From assembly GCA_002794775.1 (NCBI GenBank), contig NBAY01000091.1, positions 62,001 to 126,000 on the forward strand: a stretch of DNA of 64,000 bases, given 5' to 3'. Below, piece by piece: positions 35,316 through 46,889 of this stretch (its first letter is position 1; every line of letters begins with the position of its first letter). Source of the DNA: Porodaedalea pini (taxonomy: Eukaryota; Basidiomycota; Agaricomycetes; Hymenochaetales; Hymenochaetaceae). A program made the position numbers and the translations under genes. The notes under the pieces were generated by a model. The model saw only the letters and a list, made by a program, of their open reading frames with translations, searched no databases and was not told the DNA's origin.

Positions 35316-36226
35316 GTCTACTAAGCTCACAAACATTTAGAAGCTGTTGAAAAATAAATTTGGCAACATTTTTGAAATGATTCTGTGAAGAACTGACAGA
35401 GATATGGATTTTACAAGTTTTTGAGGTGCTGAAATGCTCAAATTTTGTGATCTTCACATATGCATGTCTCAAGACTTATGAAAAACACTGTAACCTGCAG
35501 ATAGTTCATGGGTCCCAGTATAGGTCCAAGAAGCCAATCTAGTACCTGCACCTGTGTCAAGCCATGGCAGAATCTAATGAATTCCACAATCAGTTTTTTA
35601 TTCTACAAAATTCCATAGAATCTATGAGGTGTGTCATTTTTCTATCCATATTCTAAATTTCAAGCTGCCAATTCTGTTCAATTCCAAAACTTGGACAATT
35701 TTCCATGAATTTCTACAAGTTTTCTAAATTTCGGACTGCATTCTCATGACATTCCAAAGATTCTACAATTTCCTACAATTCTAATATCTTTCTAAGGGTT
35801 TCTGAGTGGGAGGTTTTTCCTGATGTTCAACCCGTCCTTCCTACTGGAGCTCCGGTCACAGGTAAGCCTCCCATATTGTTCGACAGGTGCGAATGCACGG
35901 ACTCAGCTATTGAAAACGCAGCTACGGCAGTCGAGGACGCATCTCATATTTCTGAATTTATTGCCATAACCACGAGCGGCTTGTTGCTCAGCTTCCATGA
36001 CGATTGCAGGATGAACTCGCAGACCGAAGGGGCTTGCACCGCAGTACTCGGGTTCGATGACGGTGTCAATACAACGACCGACACCAACATTGTCACCGGC
36101 ACGATTGGTTTTGCAAATGTAGTAATCCATGGGTCTGCGGCAAGCCTCTCTCGGCATACAAAATGTTATTGTTCCGCTCTTATATCTCTCGGGTTCCTCG
36201 TGGTAGCATTCCTGTTGAACGCATAG

Positions 36227-36724
36227 GTCATCACTTTTCCAGGTTACTTGGGCGGCTGATTGCAAGATACGCGTGTCCTTAGCTGAACTATGAATTGGAT
36301 ATCGGCCGGGGTGTCCTCGAAAGAGCAGGAGAGCGAAGATAAATCCAAGTCTGTGGTATGTTATGCGATTTACTGAAGCCCTGGTATTTGATTAGGCATT
36401 GAACTTGCCTTAGAGCAAAAGCAATACGTTCACAGTCCGTGTGAGACGTACCCGCATCAAAGCAAGACTAAAGGAAGACAACTAGAGATCCGCCCATGAT
36501 CACAGGCCTGCCAAGCTTTGATGCGCCCTTTCGGCAAAGCTACTTTGCCTGACTCCAGCACCGCACCCGCCTAGGATGTACGACTACGCAACGAAGTGAT
36601 GATGAGTCGCCTTGGGTACATATACAAATTGCTCTGGCTCGTATAAATGAGTCAGTTTGAGCTCTCGTTGGTTCAGTAACAGAACCCCCCTCCCCCCTTT
36701 TTTTACTTTACCTAGGTCTTCGAC
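36227..36724. promoter_or_regulatory. Upstream region of secreted protein gene B
   Basis: A TATAAAT box lies at 36642-36648, 83 bp before the start codon. A C/T-rich tract (about 36685-36710) lies in the presumed 5' UTR. No other gene seen. Confidence 0.6.
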
Positions 36725-37342
36725 ATGTTCGCAAAGCTTCCCATACTTGCTTTTGCTGGGCTGGCGTTATTGCAGGGTTAGCGCCCTTTTCTTTCATATT
36801 GTCCTGTTCGAGCTGAAAATTGACGTCGCATCGTAGGCTCTCGTTCGGAGACGACCACTGCGACGGTGTTTCCTGGTGACCCCAACAGTATCGACGGCCT
36901 CCAAGGAGAAATCAAAGGCACTGGTGCAGATGGGACTACCTACGTCGTTTCGGGAAAAGTCTCTGCAACACCCTTCACTGGTATGTCTTGTGTATTTTGC
37001 ACACTACCAAATGAAAATTTAGCGAGTGCTCATCACATTTGCCCTGCAGCTACCCTCGTAGAGGACTCGACGCACTTCTCAGAGGTTCTCGCTGTAACCA
37101 CAGAGGGTGCATCAGGCGAAATAAAACAGGACTGCAGCCTGGACGCACAGCACGAAGGGGTCTGCACCGTAGTTGCGGAAATCGCCTTTAACGGCTTCAC
37201 AACAGCATCGACCGCTGTCGCCTCTGCCACGATCTCACTCTCGCCAGTGGCTCTGGAGGCCAATTCTGCTTCAGGCATCTCTCGCGTCCCAGCACTTTTT
37301 GCTGCTGTACCTCTCATTCCGCTTGGATTAGCATTTTGGTGA
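36725..37342 (+). CDS. Small secreted, probably GPI-anchored protein (copy B)
   Basis: Exons: 36725-36776, 36837-36980, 37050-37342, for 162 residues. I do not recognise a named family. The signal peptide is residues 1-17 (MFAKLPILAFAGLALLQ). The mature part has a core L-Q-G-E-I, TGADGTTYVVSG (residues 40-60), then LVEDSTHFSEV and a conserved CX9C pair. The C-terminus is a 17-residue hydrophobic stretch after small residues, like a GPI addition signal. Intron positions and phases are the same as in copies A and C, so the three arose by tandem duplication. A wall or surface role is inferred from the signals only. Confidence 0.85.
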
Positions 37343-38338
37343 TGGCTTATAATGATTAGTTCGAAGGGACTTTCGCTTTTTTTTAGGTTGGGTGAACGTA
37401 GATCCGAGTTTACTATGTTCCATATTAACTGTATACTTGGTTATGAGGTTGCAAACTCGATGTATGTTTGTTTTGGTAATCACTCACTGAGCAGTACACC
37501 GTTCGCTTCACTGAATCACGCCTTGTTAGCCAATAAAGACGCACTTAAGCTGGTTATGAGCTGAATTACTTAGGTTATCCAAGTTGACGATTGATCAGCG
37601 AAGGGCACAAAAGAAACGTTAGGGCCGAATCAGCTGCTTACCTTTCGCCGGATGGGAGCTCCGTTCCGCCTGTAACAAAATGTTCCTATCTGATGCAGAG
37701 CATGCGGGCTCGCCTACAGTCATTATGCAGAATTTGAGTTTATCACCGTGACAACTCTAGTTCTGCTTCAGGACCCAGGTAGCGTAAGATAATTTAGTCG
37801 ATGAGAAATCATTGGACATGAGAGACCTCACCGGGAAGTTCATATGGAGATATCAAAGAGCGTCGTTTGCAATTATGCTATTGGCAAACGCATGAAGCTA
37901 GAAATCTTGTTCAAGTTCGAGAAAGTCAGGCATGCCCCGCGCGCGTTCAATCCTGCACATGCCACGTGGAAAACTCTCTTCAGCTTATTCTCCATTGACA
38001 CAGTGACAGTGATACTTCGTACACATGCTTCTGCTCTACGCCTAGGTATTTTTGGCTCTCTAAAAAAAATGAAGTGACTAGTCCTACCGATGCGGGTACA
38101 GAAACAATCGTACGGAGGTCCGGGGTCAGCGGCTTCGAATTTCAGCTATATGGCCAGCATCAAGATCGCGGCGAAAGACGCTTGATCGCAAGGCTTCCAT
38201 GCTGAATTCATCGAGTATAAAGAAGGCTCCGTGAAGGCACGGGGCATCTTCTTGCTTCGAACGAACACCTCAGGTTGAGCCGCTGCGTCGTTTATCCCAG
38301 TGATATTGTCTCCATCGCTTCAGACACACAGGGTCTAC
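37343..38338. promoter_or_regulatory. Intergenic and upstream region of secreted protein gene C
   Basis: About 1 kb between copies B and C with no gene I can support. TATAAA at 38216-38221 lies 118-123 bp before the start of copy C. Confidence 0.5.
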
Positions 38339-39023
38339 ATGTTCAGACTTGCGACGTTCTCTGCAATTGGTCTTGCCATTGCACAAGGTATGTTGGAGGA
38401 ACTAGAGTATGAAAATCAGTACTTATCGATGGTCGTTGATCATAGGGGTCCGTTCTCAAGTGTCAACTGCCTCCGTCTTTCCTATCATAGACGCTAATGG
38501 CGCCAGCCTGCAAGGAGAGATAATTGGTACTGGTACAGATGGGACGACTTACGTTCTCTCCGGATCACCTACCAATAGCGCAGGTCCAGTCACACGTATG
38601 TTTCCTATTTTTTGGACCCACTCCTTATTCCACAACGCATAAGTTGAACTGACTGGCTCTTGCTTTAAATCAGTGACGCTCGTGGAAGACGCTTCGCACG
38701 TGTCAGAGTTGGCTGCCGAGTCTACAGGGTCAGCTTCCGCAGAGTTCCAGGTAGAGTGCGGCTTCGATTCCGCGTCTCTCGGTGTCTGCACCTTGGAACA
38801 GATTCTTGCTAACGGTGCGAACATCACGACGATTTTCGAGACGGATACCGGAACCGTGACGCTCACTCCGGTGGCCGTGTCAACAAGTGGTGCGACTCCT
38901 ACCGTTCCGAGCTCGACACAGTCTGCAAGTGCTACTCAGTCTTCGTCTGGAGCGACAAGTTATGTGGCAAAAGGCATGGGATCAACGCTCACTCTGCTTT
39001 TAACGTTTTTGTTGGCTGCATGA
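38339..39023 (+). CDS. Small secreted, probably GPI-anchored protein (copy C)
   Basis: Exons: 38339-38387, 38446-38595, 38674-39023, for 182 residues. Paralog of copies A and B with the same three-exon plan. The signal peptide (MFRLATFSAIGLAIAQG) is followed by the core SLQGEIIGTGTDGTTYVLSG, LVEDASHVSEL and the CX9C pair. It differs from B by a Ser/Thr-rich stalk of about 25 residues before the hydrophobic C-terminal segment (LTLLLTFLLAA), which fits an O-glycosylated GPI protein. The molecular function is unknown. Confidence 0.86.
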
Positions 39024-39471
39024 GTTTTATATTCTGTAGCGATAATTTATGCTTTGGACAAATCCCGGTCGCACGCATCAGCGCAACATGAGAGCAGTCG
39101 TATACACTCCTTATGTTCGAAGGCTGGTCTTACTCCGGACCAAAGAAAGAAAGCAGCATTGGGCAGTCATACTTCAGCTGAATTCGCAAATGGAATTGAA
39201 TCAAGGCGTTTATGCAAGTATGGATCTGTAAAGCCATCGACTATAAAAGCAAGACGAAAGCAATGTCAAAGACTGTCAAGGAGAATGCTGTAGATATCCT
39301 AGAAGATTTGCAAAACGAGAAGTGATAGTACTATCAGATGATTAAAGGTGGAAGTGGGGATAAAGATGTGTGCAAATAACGACGCATGAAGAAACGAAGA
39401 CCAAATAGGACGATGCCAATCCTTGAGTCTAAGACAACATCGACGGAGCGCAAACCACGATTATAATGTGA
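39024..39471. other. Intergenic, convergent 3' flanks
   Basis: About 450 bp between secreted protein C (+) and the large orphan gene (-). Nothing recognisable. Confidence 0.5.
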
Positions 39472-42400
39472 TTAAGTGAGCTTGGGCTTCTTTGGCAGAG
39501 CAGTTGCTCCGGAGTCCACATTAGTTGAGTGCAATTCGGCAGGGCGCTTCTGGCCAACAAAGGAAGCAGAAGTACTCATAGGCATTGCCTGTGAACAACG
39601 CTGCATGTCTGCTGGGGAAAGAGGCAATCCCACAATAGCGGCGTGAGTCCAATCATAATCCTCGCCAAGAATCTGCTTCTGTCTAACAGAATCGCCTAAC
39701 AAATCCAGAAGCCTGAGCCCGTCCACATGCTGTATATTCAATATGGCCCGCGGTGGTTTAGACACCTGATTGAGTTTGGCGTGATCAGTTAGTAAAAGAG
39801 AGCTCAGATGAGAAACACGCGACTTGCCCGGAGAAGAAGGAGATCATTTTGTTGCATTTGCCGGACAGTCCAGGTTACGCCCCTTTGAGAAATCCTCGTA
39901 TTCGAAAGATACTTGACCAGATGGTTCTTTATATTAAAAGCCTTCTGATAAGCCACCGACTGTTCATTACTCGAGAGGAACTGCCTCAAAACGGCACAAT
40001 CAACACAATAACATCCAAACGACACAGGATTGGTACTGCGGGTGGACCGAACTTGGCTTAGACGAGCCCTTGCGATATATTTGGCCATCCCTATGCTCAG
40101 TTCGTCGAATAAAGCAACAGACGACAAGTCCGACTTTTTCTGAGCGACGAATGTATCAAGGAGATGGAGAAAAGGCATGAGCATCCCATGGAAGTGCTTT
40201 GGGGCGTCGCATCCGTCGAGAAGTGAAAGGAGGCCTTTGCTCAGGTAATCCTGTGGCCAATGTGCACCGATATTGTAGCACGATCTGACGATATTCATCA
40301 ACTCTTCGGGTCCGTTCCGTTCGTGCAACGAGCTCAAAGGCAGGCTATTAACGTACGCCAGCGAACAAGCATTCCTGAATCTAGCAATCCCCTTCTCTGC
40401 CTCATCGGACTGAGACATCGAGGGAATGAGCGTCAGAAGCTTTCTAATTTCGCTCGTGCCTTTATCCTTTAGCAGCGCACTCATAGTCTCAGCGTCGTCA
40501 CTATCGAGCACGTCAGTAGATGCAGAGGGCGCAATTGACCAAAGAAAATATACAAGAAGGAAGACATACATTCTTTTAAAAATCCGCTCCGATCCGCCGG
40601 CCCTTTTTACAACCATCGCAAGATCAGCAGGCTTGCATTCGAATGACTTTTCCGTTATGAAGTAAACTGCAGCATTCTCAAAGAAGACGCGGAAAATAAG
40701 AGAGAAAGCCTCAAGCTCGGGTTTCGTCTCAAGGTATGAATCAAGGCTTGCAGATCCATAACTGTAATAACGATTGATCGCGTGAATATGAGGAGAGCGT
40801 GCGCGCCAGATGGATTCTATGTTTTGAAAGAGCGTGGAGCATTTTTCGACATTATTCGTGCTCACGCAGAGTTCGATTACCTGCATAAAAAGCTCCTCGG
40901 TCTGTGTCTGCGCCTTTTTTGGCTCGTAAGAAACGCATGCCCGCACTGCACCTTCGACGCATTGTGAAATGAGGGTTTCAACTAGACGCGGAGACGAAGA
41001 TGGTATGGAGCCTTTTTGTTCGTCGAGTTGTTTCACGAAGGAGAGCCAAAAGTCTGTTATCGTGCTCTGCACGAGAAGCTGCGCAACAATGCTACAGGAC
41101 AGTAGATGGCACATATCATCAGAAAAATAATCCATTTGAAACTAAACATGAGCACTCACACATCACGGAAGAACTCTGCACCTCGCTCTTTCACCAAGGA
41201 CAACAGCCATTCGACTTGATTGATACTGACCGTCTTGAGCGAGTGTATGAGCTTTGCATCTTGCTCCTCACACCATTCGTCAATCTCACTACTGTTCATC
41301 TCCTTCGCAGCTTCAGACACTCGTCTGATTAGCTCATATCGGCGCTCGTTGTCTCCTTCCTGCCCTAATACGTGAACAAGGCTAAAAGGACACATATTTT
41401 TTAGTACTAGGGCCGGCTAGTGTATCGAGCACGAGCAGCTTACATATCCTTTAATGTTGCCCAGGTAAAAGTCTTGAGCGCGGCAATGAACGTTCCGATG
41501 CCTACAAGTTCAATTCGTTCTTCTGCCGGACAAGTTTTCACGGCACTACTGAATAACTGCACGTCGTTCCATCGGGCAGCACTGTTACACAGGACACCCA
41601 TAGCAACAACCATCTTCTCCCGTACAGTGATCGTCTTTTCGAAACTGCAATTTTCCTTCTCGTCCTGTCTCTCTCGACAACGCTCGAGCAAAAGGTCAAT
41701 GAGCCGCTTTTCTTCTGGACTCGCCACAGGAGATATGCTCAGCTGCAAGGCATTGCACGTGTAGTCATAGACATCGCCAACACGGACAACCCTTTCTGCT
41801 CTCTTGGGCCATAAGAGGAGAATGGTACGATTGTATTCTTGGAAAGGATAGTCAGAGCAATGGCCCAAAGAGAACAAAGCGATTTACTCACCATACTCAT
41901 ATTCGACGTCCTGAAAGAGAATTTAACAAAATGAGATAGAATACGTTTATACATCGTTATTCTTACCTCAAGTTCGATCCTGCTGATGTAATTTATTTCT
42001 GGCGTTCCATCTCTCCACAATTCAGAATTCAGAATTTCACTCGTTTCGAGATTTAGTTCGGAGATTTCGACAGGCATACCATCGCCATCAATAAAATCTT
42101 GAAGAATTAGTTTTTTGGTCTGCGAATTTGTCGCTCTTTAAGTCGGTGAACTTGAGATTGCTATCATCCGGCCCGAGCAAAGGATCGACACAGCTCTCGC
42201 ATACACAGGTGTGTCCACTTGGAAGTAGACCTGTCGAGCCGCTGACTTGCAACTTCGCATCCGCAAGATAGACCTCGAAGTCAAGCTCGCGTGCAATAGG
42301 AAGCAGATATAACAGCAAATCGGCATCACATCCGACGAGGACTTGAGATCCCGCCTGCGCCCGCTTTGAAGCCTTGCTTTGTAACAGGTATGCAAGTACG

Positions 42401-43568
42401 GCAGCCGGCTTTTTGTCCTTTTCTTTTTCTTTCCATGAGACTAAGGTCTCACGAAGCTTCGCTGCTGCAATTAGCGGTTCAGGCAGCCGAGGGAAGCTCT
42501 TGCCCTCGTCAATGGATTGTAATGAGTAATGAAGGGCAAGTCGGTAGCCCGACAGAACGGGATCAGCTTTGTAGTCCACGCCAGCATATACTGCGACAAC
42601 CGAGGTCGAAAGAGCACTGTGCGGTGCCAGATCAAATACTTTGGCCTGACTAGGTTCGGAGACTTGAAGCAATCCACCGGTAAAAGGAGACGGGAGGATA
42701 ACGACGACGGAGCCGAAGCTCCCTTCTGAAGGTGGGCTGCCGCGAGGAGATAAACTATGAGTAAACAGTACACAATAACGATATAGAAACCAATACATTC
42801 TATCGTTCGTTACTCTGAAAGAGTGTGTTAATGTTTTTAGAAAAAAACTTTCAGTCGATAGAGCATAAAGCTTACTCAGAACCCTCTTTCGTCAGTGAAA
42901 GTTTCTCGAGCCGGCATCTCTGCTTCGCAACATCACGAACGTCAAGGGCTGCGCATACAGCAGATAGTAGAGATTTCTGGGCCCAGTCTTCCCAGGCAGG
43001 ATTGTCAAACAAAATCTGGCATCATAGTCAGGCACAGGAGATCAGACTCGTAAAAAGCCGTACCCTGTCAGACGGCAACTCGATGCTCTTCTTCGAAAGT
43101 ACATCCTGGTGTGCAGTTTCTTGCTCAAGCAAGCTGAAGATGGATTGAGCATCTCGTGGGCTTAGCGGTAGACCGATGGACCCGAGACCAATTATGTTTA
43201 AACAGGGCCTTGGTGTCTCGTCGATAGAGTAAGTATGAGAGTACGCGAATGTGCCGTTGAATGAGAACTCTGCTGCTGCATCTAAGAAATTCTCCTGTAA
43301 ACATGTCACATTGAGAGATATAGCTCATTGAGAACTAGTTTTGGGAATCCACCTTAACCCCCTCAGGCAACCCAGACATCGCATGTTTCTGCTGACTTGT
43401 ACCATTTTCGCCGACACACTCCGGTCCCGACTCGGCTGATGCATGGCTGGAATTTCTGTCAGCATCATCCATGTGGTCAATAGGTCTGTCTGATGCGGAT
43501 AAGCAGCTCATTGCAGACCAAGATATGAGAGAGGGCGAGAAAAAAGCGTTGCTTCGCGACGCGCTCAT
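39472..43568 (-). CDS. Large uncharacterised Agaricomycete-type protein with 2OG-oxygenase-like region
   Basis: Exons: 43568-43353, 43294-43064, 43015-42876, 42814-42791, 42736-42190, 42119-41967, 41910-41892, 41837-41444, 41381-41160, 41091-39819, 39765-39472, for 1170 residues in one kept frame. The segment near residues 205-260 (GSVVVILPSPFTGGLLQVS, FDLAPHS, VVAVYAGVDYKADPVLSGYRLALHYSL) resembles the strand pattern of 2OG-Fe(II) oxygenases seen in similar large mushroom proteins, but the usual metal-binding HxD is not obvious. A possible CX4CXC cluster (HTCVCESC) is near 375. The rest is mostly helical. The C-terminus is basic (GQKRP, PKKPK), a possible nuclear signal. Exon 4 is 24 nt and exon 7 is 19 nt, and the 42814-42190 splice choices are the least sure. 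The function is unknown. Confidence 0.75.
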
Positions 43569-44439
43569 AACGCGTTGTTTGTGGGTCCTGAATGCTCTGA
43601 ACAAATAGCTGAGTCAGCCTGCTACCTAGAATCCTTCCCTACAGCTGCTTTTCACTCAAAGAGGCTCTTCTTAAGATAAACCATTTGTAATTCTGCTCAC
43701 TAATTTCAGGAATTATCTTTCAATTTCTTTTTTCACTGTTTTAAATTTGTCCAAATTCAAGCTTACTATAAATGAGCACACCGTTTTGCATTGAGGTTCA
43801 TTTTTGACATGACTGAATCCCAAGGTAGGCAGTCTAGATCTAAAATACCGTAGAAAAACATATGTATTTTCAAATGATCCAAACAAAGACTTTGTCCAGA
43901 ACTTGAACAAATTGCGTAAAATTGAATAGAACTCGAGCACACTGGCACGAGAAATTGGTAGATTCTACAGTCGAATTTTTGATTTTTGACCAACGTAAAC
44001 AGGCACTTTAGGTGTAAAGAAGCTCTCTTACGTGGTCTGCAATTGTGCATACCTAGGCCTGTGGTAGATCTGGATGGTTGACTGTTGGTCAAAATCTGAG
44101 TGTCTGTTGCGATGTATACATGTAACAACTTGAAATAAAGCTGATTCGTTTCGTGCAGATACAAGAGAAGTTGAATTGATATTACTCATCTATGCGAAGT
44201 TATGTGCCATGAAGTTATGTTTCCTACGAAGCAGTACTAGTACTAGTGATGCTTGAGTTGTATTCTTCGGGCCGTAGAGTGCGCATTTAAACTTGTTACG
44301 TAAGACTTCGGAAGGTGAGAAATTTGAGGTGATCGTTCAGCCGCTTCAGCATCTGTGTCATCTATTCACTCTACGTCTCCCATCGTCGAATAAACGCACA
44401 CAATTGCTACTGTAGCTTGCAGCGAATACACCTGCAATC
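43569..44439. other. Intergenic, divergent (orphan gene / eIF4B)
   Basis: AT-rich, about 870 bp, shared 5' region of two divergent genes. A short AGTACTAGTACTAGT repeat is at about 44234-44248. I see no gene. Confidence 0.5.
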
Positions 44440-46440
44440 ATGCGTCAGCATATGCGATTTTGTCCAACCTGTCTAACACTGCTGAACGTTTGCGCAGCTC
44501 CGAAAAAGGGACAGAAAATGTCGCTGAATGCATTCCTGGAGGATAGCGGTAAGTCTGTATGACGTTTCTTGCGAGAAGAGTTTACGATGAACATTTTGCA
44601 GCTCTGGGATCTTGGGCAGATGAAATGGATGCGCTTCCGTCCGCTCGTGAGTGTTACGCCACGGCGTTTACTGCGTCGATAATAGTTGCAGCGCTAATGG
44701 GCTTGTTCAGCCGCTCCGAAGCTGGACGATGGGGATGGCAGGGACTATAGAGGCAGAGGAGATGATTTCCTTTCTTCTCGACGTGAGTTTGATAACTCGG
44801 CCTTTATGTTTTCAATAACCTTACAACATGCGATCTTATTATAAAGCTGATCGCGGTCCTATGGCTCCTCGTGAAGAGGTCCCTCTTCCTACTCACCCGC
44901 CGTTTACTGCCTTCGTCGGAAATCTGGCTTTTGACCTTACGGAGGGTGACCTGGGTGCTTTCTTTGGTTCTCCTGATGTGGTCGGCATCTCTTCGTTGCA
45001 TGCATGATGCAGCCCCTTTCTTACGTTTTGCATCTCAGGTCAAAAGCGCTAAAGTCATTCGTGACCGCGAAGATAAACCCAAGGGTTTTGGATACGTTGA
45101 ATTCACCACCGTAGATGGCTTGAAGGATGCGCTTAGCAAAAATGGAGCTGTAAGTGCCACGCTAGTTGTTCATACTTGTGCCAGAGGCTCAATAATGCGA
45201 ATTATAGACTTTTTCTAGCCGTGCGATTCGTGTAAATGTAGCAGAGCCGCGTGAGACAACAATTTTTGGTCCTTCATATATCTCATTTTTGACACTCTGC
45301 TTAGCGAAAGAGCGTGGCGGCTTCGGAAACTTTGATGACGACAAGTTCGCCAGCCCCTGGCGTCGTGATGGTCCTCTGCCCGATCAAGGTCGTGATAGTG
45401 GCAGCCGTCGACGCTACGAGGGACTTCCATCTGAAAATCGTGAATCGATCTCTGAGGGCAACAGCGATTGGCGCTCCAATCGTCCTCCCCCTCGTTTCCC
45501 AACAGAGCCAGAGGCCCCTCCCGTTCGAAGGCGCGGCTCTGGTTTCTCAACGCCGACGCATGAAAGTGAGTCGGGCCCGGCGGACACAGAGGAAAAATGG
45601 ACCATCGGAGGCAAGTTCAAACCGAGTCAGGGCTCTGGCACTGATAGCCAGACGGGAAGTCGCTTTGGTTCTGTGAGGGGACGGAGCGACATGGGCCCGC
45701 CATCGTCGGTGGCTGAGGAAGGCCCTTGGAGGAGGGCCAAACCTACAGGAAGCAGTACTTCGCGTGAGTTCCAAAGTCTTATCAAATCGATTAGGTTGCC
45801 TTATCGCGCCTCTTTAATAGCAACAAGCTCAGTTCCCCCTACTCCACAGCTGTCTCGTCGAAAGCTCGAGCTTCTTCCTCGATCGTCTAGCGGTTCTTCT
45901 CAACCAACTCCCCTTTCGTCCCCCAAATCAGCCGGATTCTCTTCTACGAAATCCAATCCTTTCGGTGCAGCAAAGTAAGAAAGACTAAACGCCTATTCAT
46001 TCTTTTCTTTCCTAATATATCGTATTAGGCCTGTTGATGTATCAGCTCGCGAAGCGGCCGCAATGGAGAAGATCGAGAAGGAGAAAGAGGAGATTAGGGA
46101 GCGCGTTGCCCACCACTCGATGTCGCGCCAGAGCTCGCGCCAGGCGCGCGAACGCCCTGGACATGGGCGCAGCGAGGTAGGAGCACGGTCGCCATCGTCG
46201 GCTCCGGCGGGAATGGCTGAGGAAGCCGCGCCCGGCTCTCCGCGCGCATCAAATGCGCCCTCTCAGGCGCCAGCACCTGCGAACGTTCGCTCTTCTTTCA
46301 GTTTCGCGCACGCTGCTGCGGGAAAGAAAGAAGCTGCCTCTGACTCTGCGCAGTCTACTGAACCTTCGGCAGAAGCGGGGGAGGAAAAAGGCGCTGACGT
46401 TGACGCAGTCGCAGGGAAGCTTGCTGAAGTAAACGTGTAA
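44440..46440 (+). CDS. tif3: Translation initiation factor eIF4B
   Basis: RNA-binding stimulator of eIF4A helicase in cap-dependent initiation. Exons: 44440-44443, 44498-44548, 44602-44646, 44711-44782, 44847-44980, 45039-45149, 45208-45250, 45305-45763, 45821-45974, 46029-46440, for 494 residues. The first exon is just ATG plus one base. The N-terminus (PPKKGQKMSLNAFLED, GSWADEM) is the fungal eIF4B signature. One RRM follows at about 70-150 (RNP2 AFVGNLAF, RNP1 GFGYVEF). The remainder is Arg/Gly/Ser/Pro-rich with WTIGGKF-type repeats, and the C-terminus is Ala/Glu-rich. The donor of exon 5 can be placed at two in-frame sites 3 bp apart. This is the only intact translation-factor gene here; the eIF4G piece at 33-34 kb is a relic. 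Confidence 0.92.
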
Positions 46441-46889
46441 TTTTCTGTCTAAGGTCTAGGTCCACCAACCTCTCTGTGCACCTCTGCTTCTCTCAATTTC
46501 ATTCTAAACGTCTGTTTGCATGATTACTTTCTCTCGCAGAGCGGATTCTTACTTATCATGTGTCATATGCTTCTCTGAAGGCTGTCTATAAGATGCCACT
46601 TTCTCGTTTCCCACTCGTAGGTCCTTGCGCTCGCCCGCAAGTTCGCAATGTGATGTGTACGGATAATATGTTTTTCTTGCTTTTGGCCTCCCCTGTTTGT
46701 CCTCATGCAATCCCCTCATCCATTGTCGCATGCATTTCTGCTCACGATAATAGCACGCCAGTCTTCCTGCCTTTTCACTTAGATCGTTTGCGTCTTCATG
46801 CTTTGGCCCAAGGATGATAAAAAAACAAGCAGTGTACGTTCAATAGATGATCATGATACGTTCCCAAGAAAGCGATAATTATGTGCAGT
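46441..46889. other. Intergenic, convergent 3' flanks
   Basis: Between the eIF4B and cyclophilin stops. Pyrimidine-rich, no gene seen. Confidence 0.5.

Larger units (their letters stand above)
31309..35825. mobile_element. 4.5-kb TIR-bounded element carrying host gene fragments
   Basis: The ends are a perfect 17-bp inverted repeat: CATCAGGAAAAACCTCC at 31309-31325, and its reverse complement at 35809-35825. The sequence next to both ends is rich in GGAAT/AATTCC(A) units, like the subterminal repeats of DNA transposons. The insertion splits exon 2 of a secreted-protein gene. Inside are minus-strand fragments of prolyl-tRNA synthetase and eIF4G, a 120-bp foldback and AT-rich filler, and no transposase that I can recognise. 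It looks like a non-autonomous gene-capturing (Pack-type) DNA transposon. I see no clean target-site duplication, so the superfamily is open (hAT- or KDZ-like ends are possible). Confidence 0.7.
31073..36226 (+). pseudogene. Small secreted/GPI-type protein gene (copy A), split by a transposon
   Basis: Exon 1 (31073-31124) encodes a signal peptide (MFSTALLYTFAVLVSLQ) ending in the same CAAG/GT donor phase as copies B and C. Exon 2 starts at 31186 and runs to about 31308, with the family core LDGTTLLVSG; a one-base surplus near 31241-31246 shifts its frame. It is then cut by a 4.5-kb element (31309-35825) and resumes at about 35826-35861. Exon 3 (35922-36226) is intact: VEDASHISEF, a CX9C pair, and a hydrophobic C-terminus like a GPI signal. 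So both an insertion and a frameshift inactivate it. A TATAAG lies 99 bp before the ATG, as in its paralogs. Confidence 0.78.

Noticed and set aside
42119..42190. Frameshift in the large orphan gene
   Set aside because: An apparent shift near the AAAAAA run disappears if 42189-42120 is taken as a 70-bp intron with a GTCGAT donor and CGCAG acceptor in phase 0.
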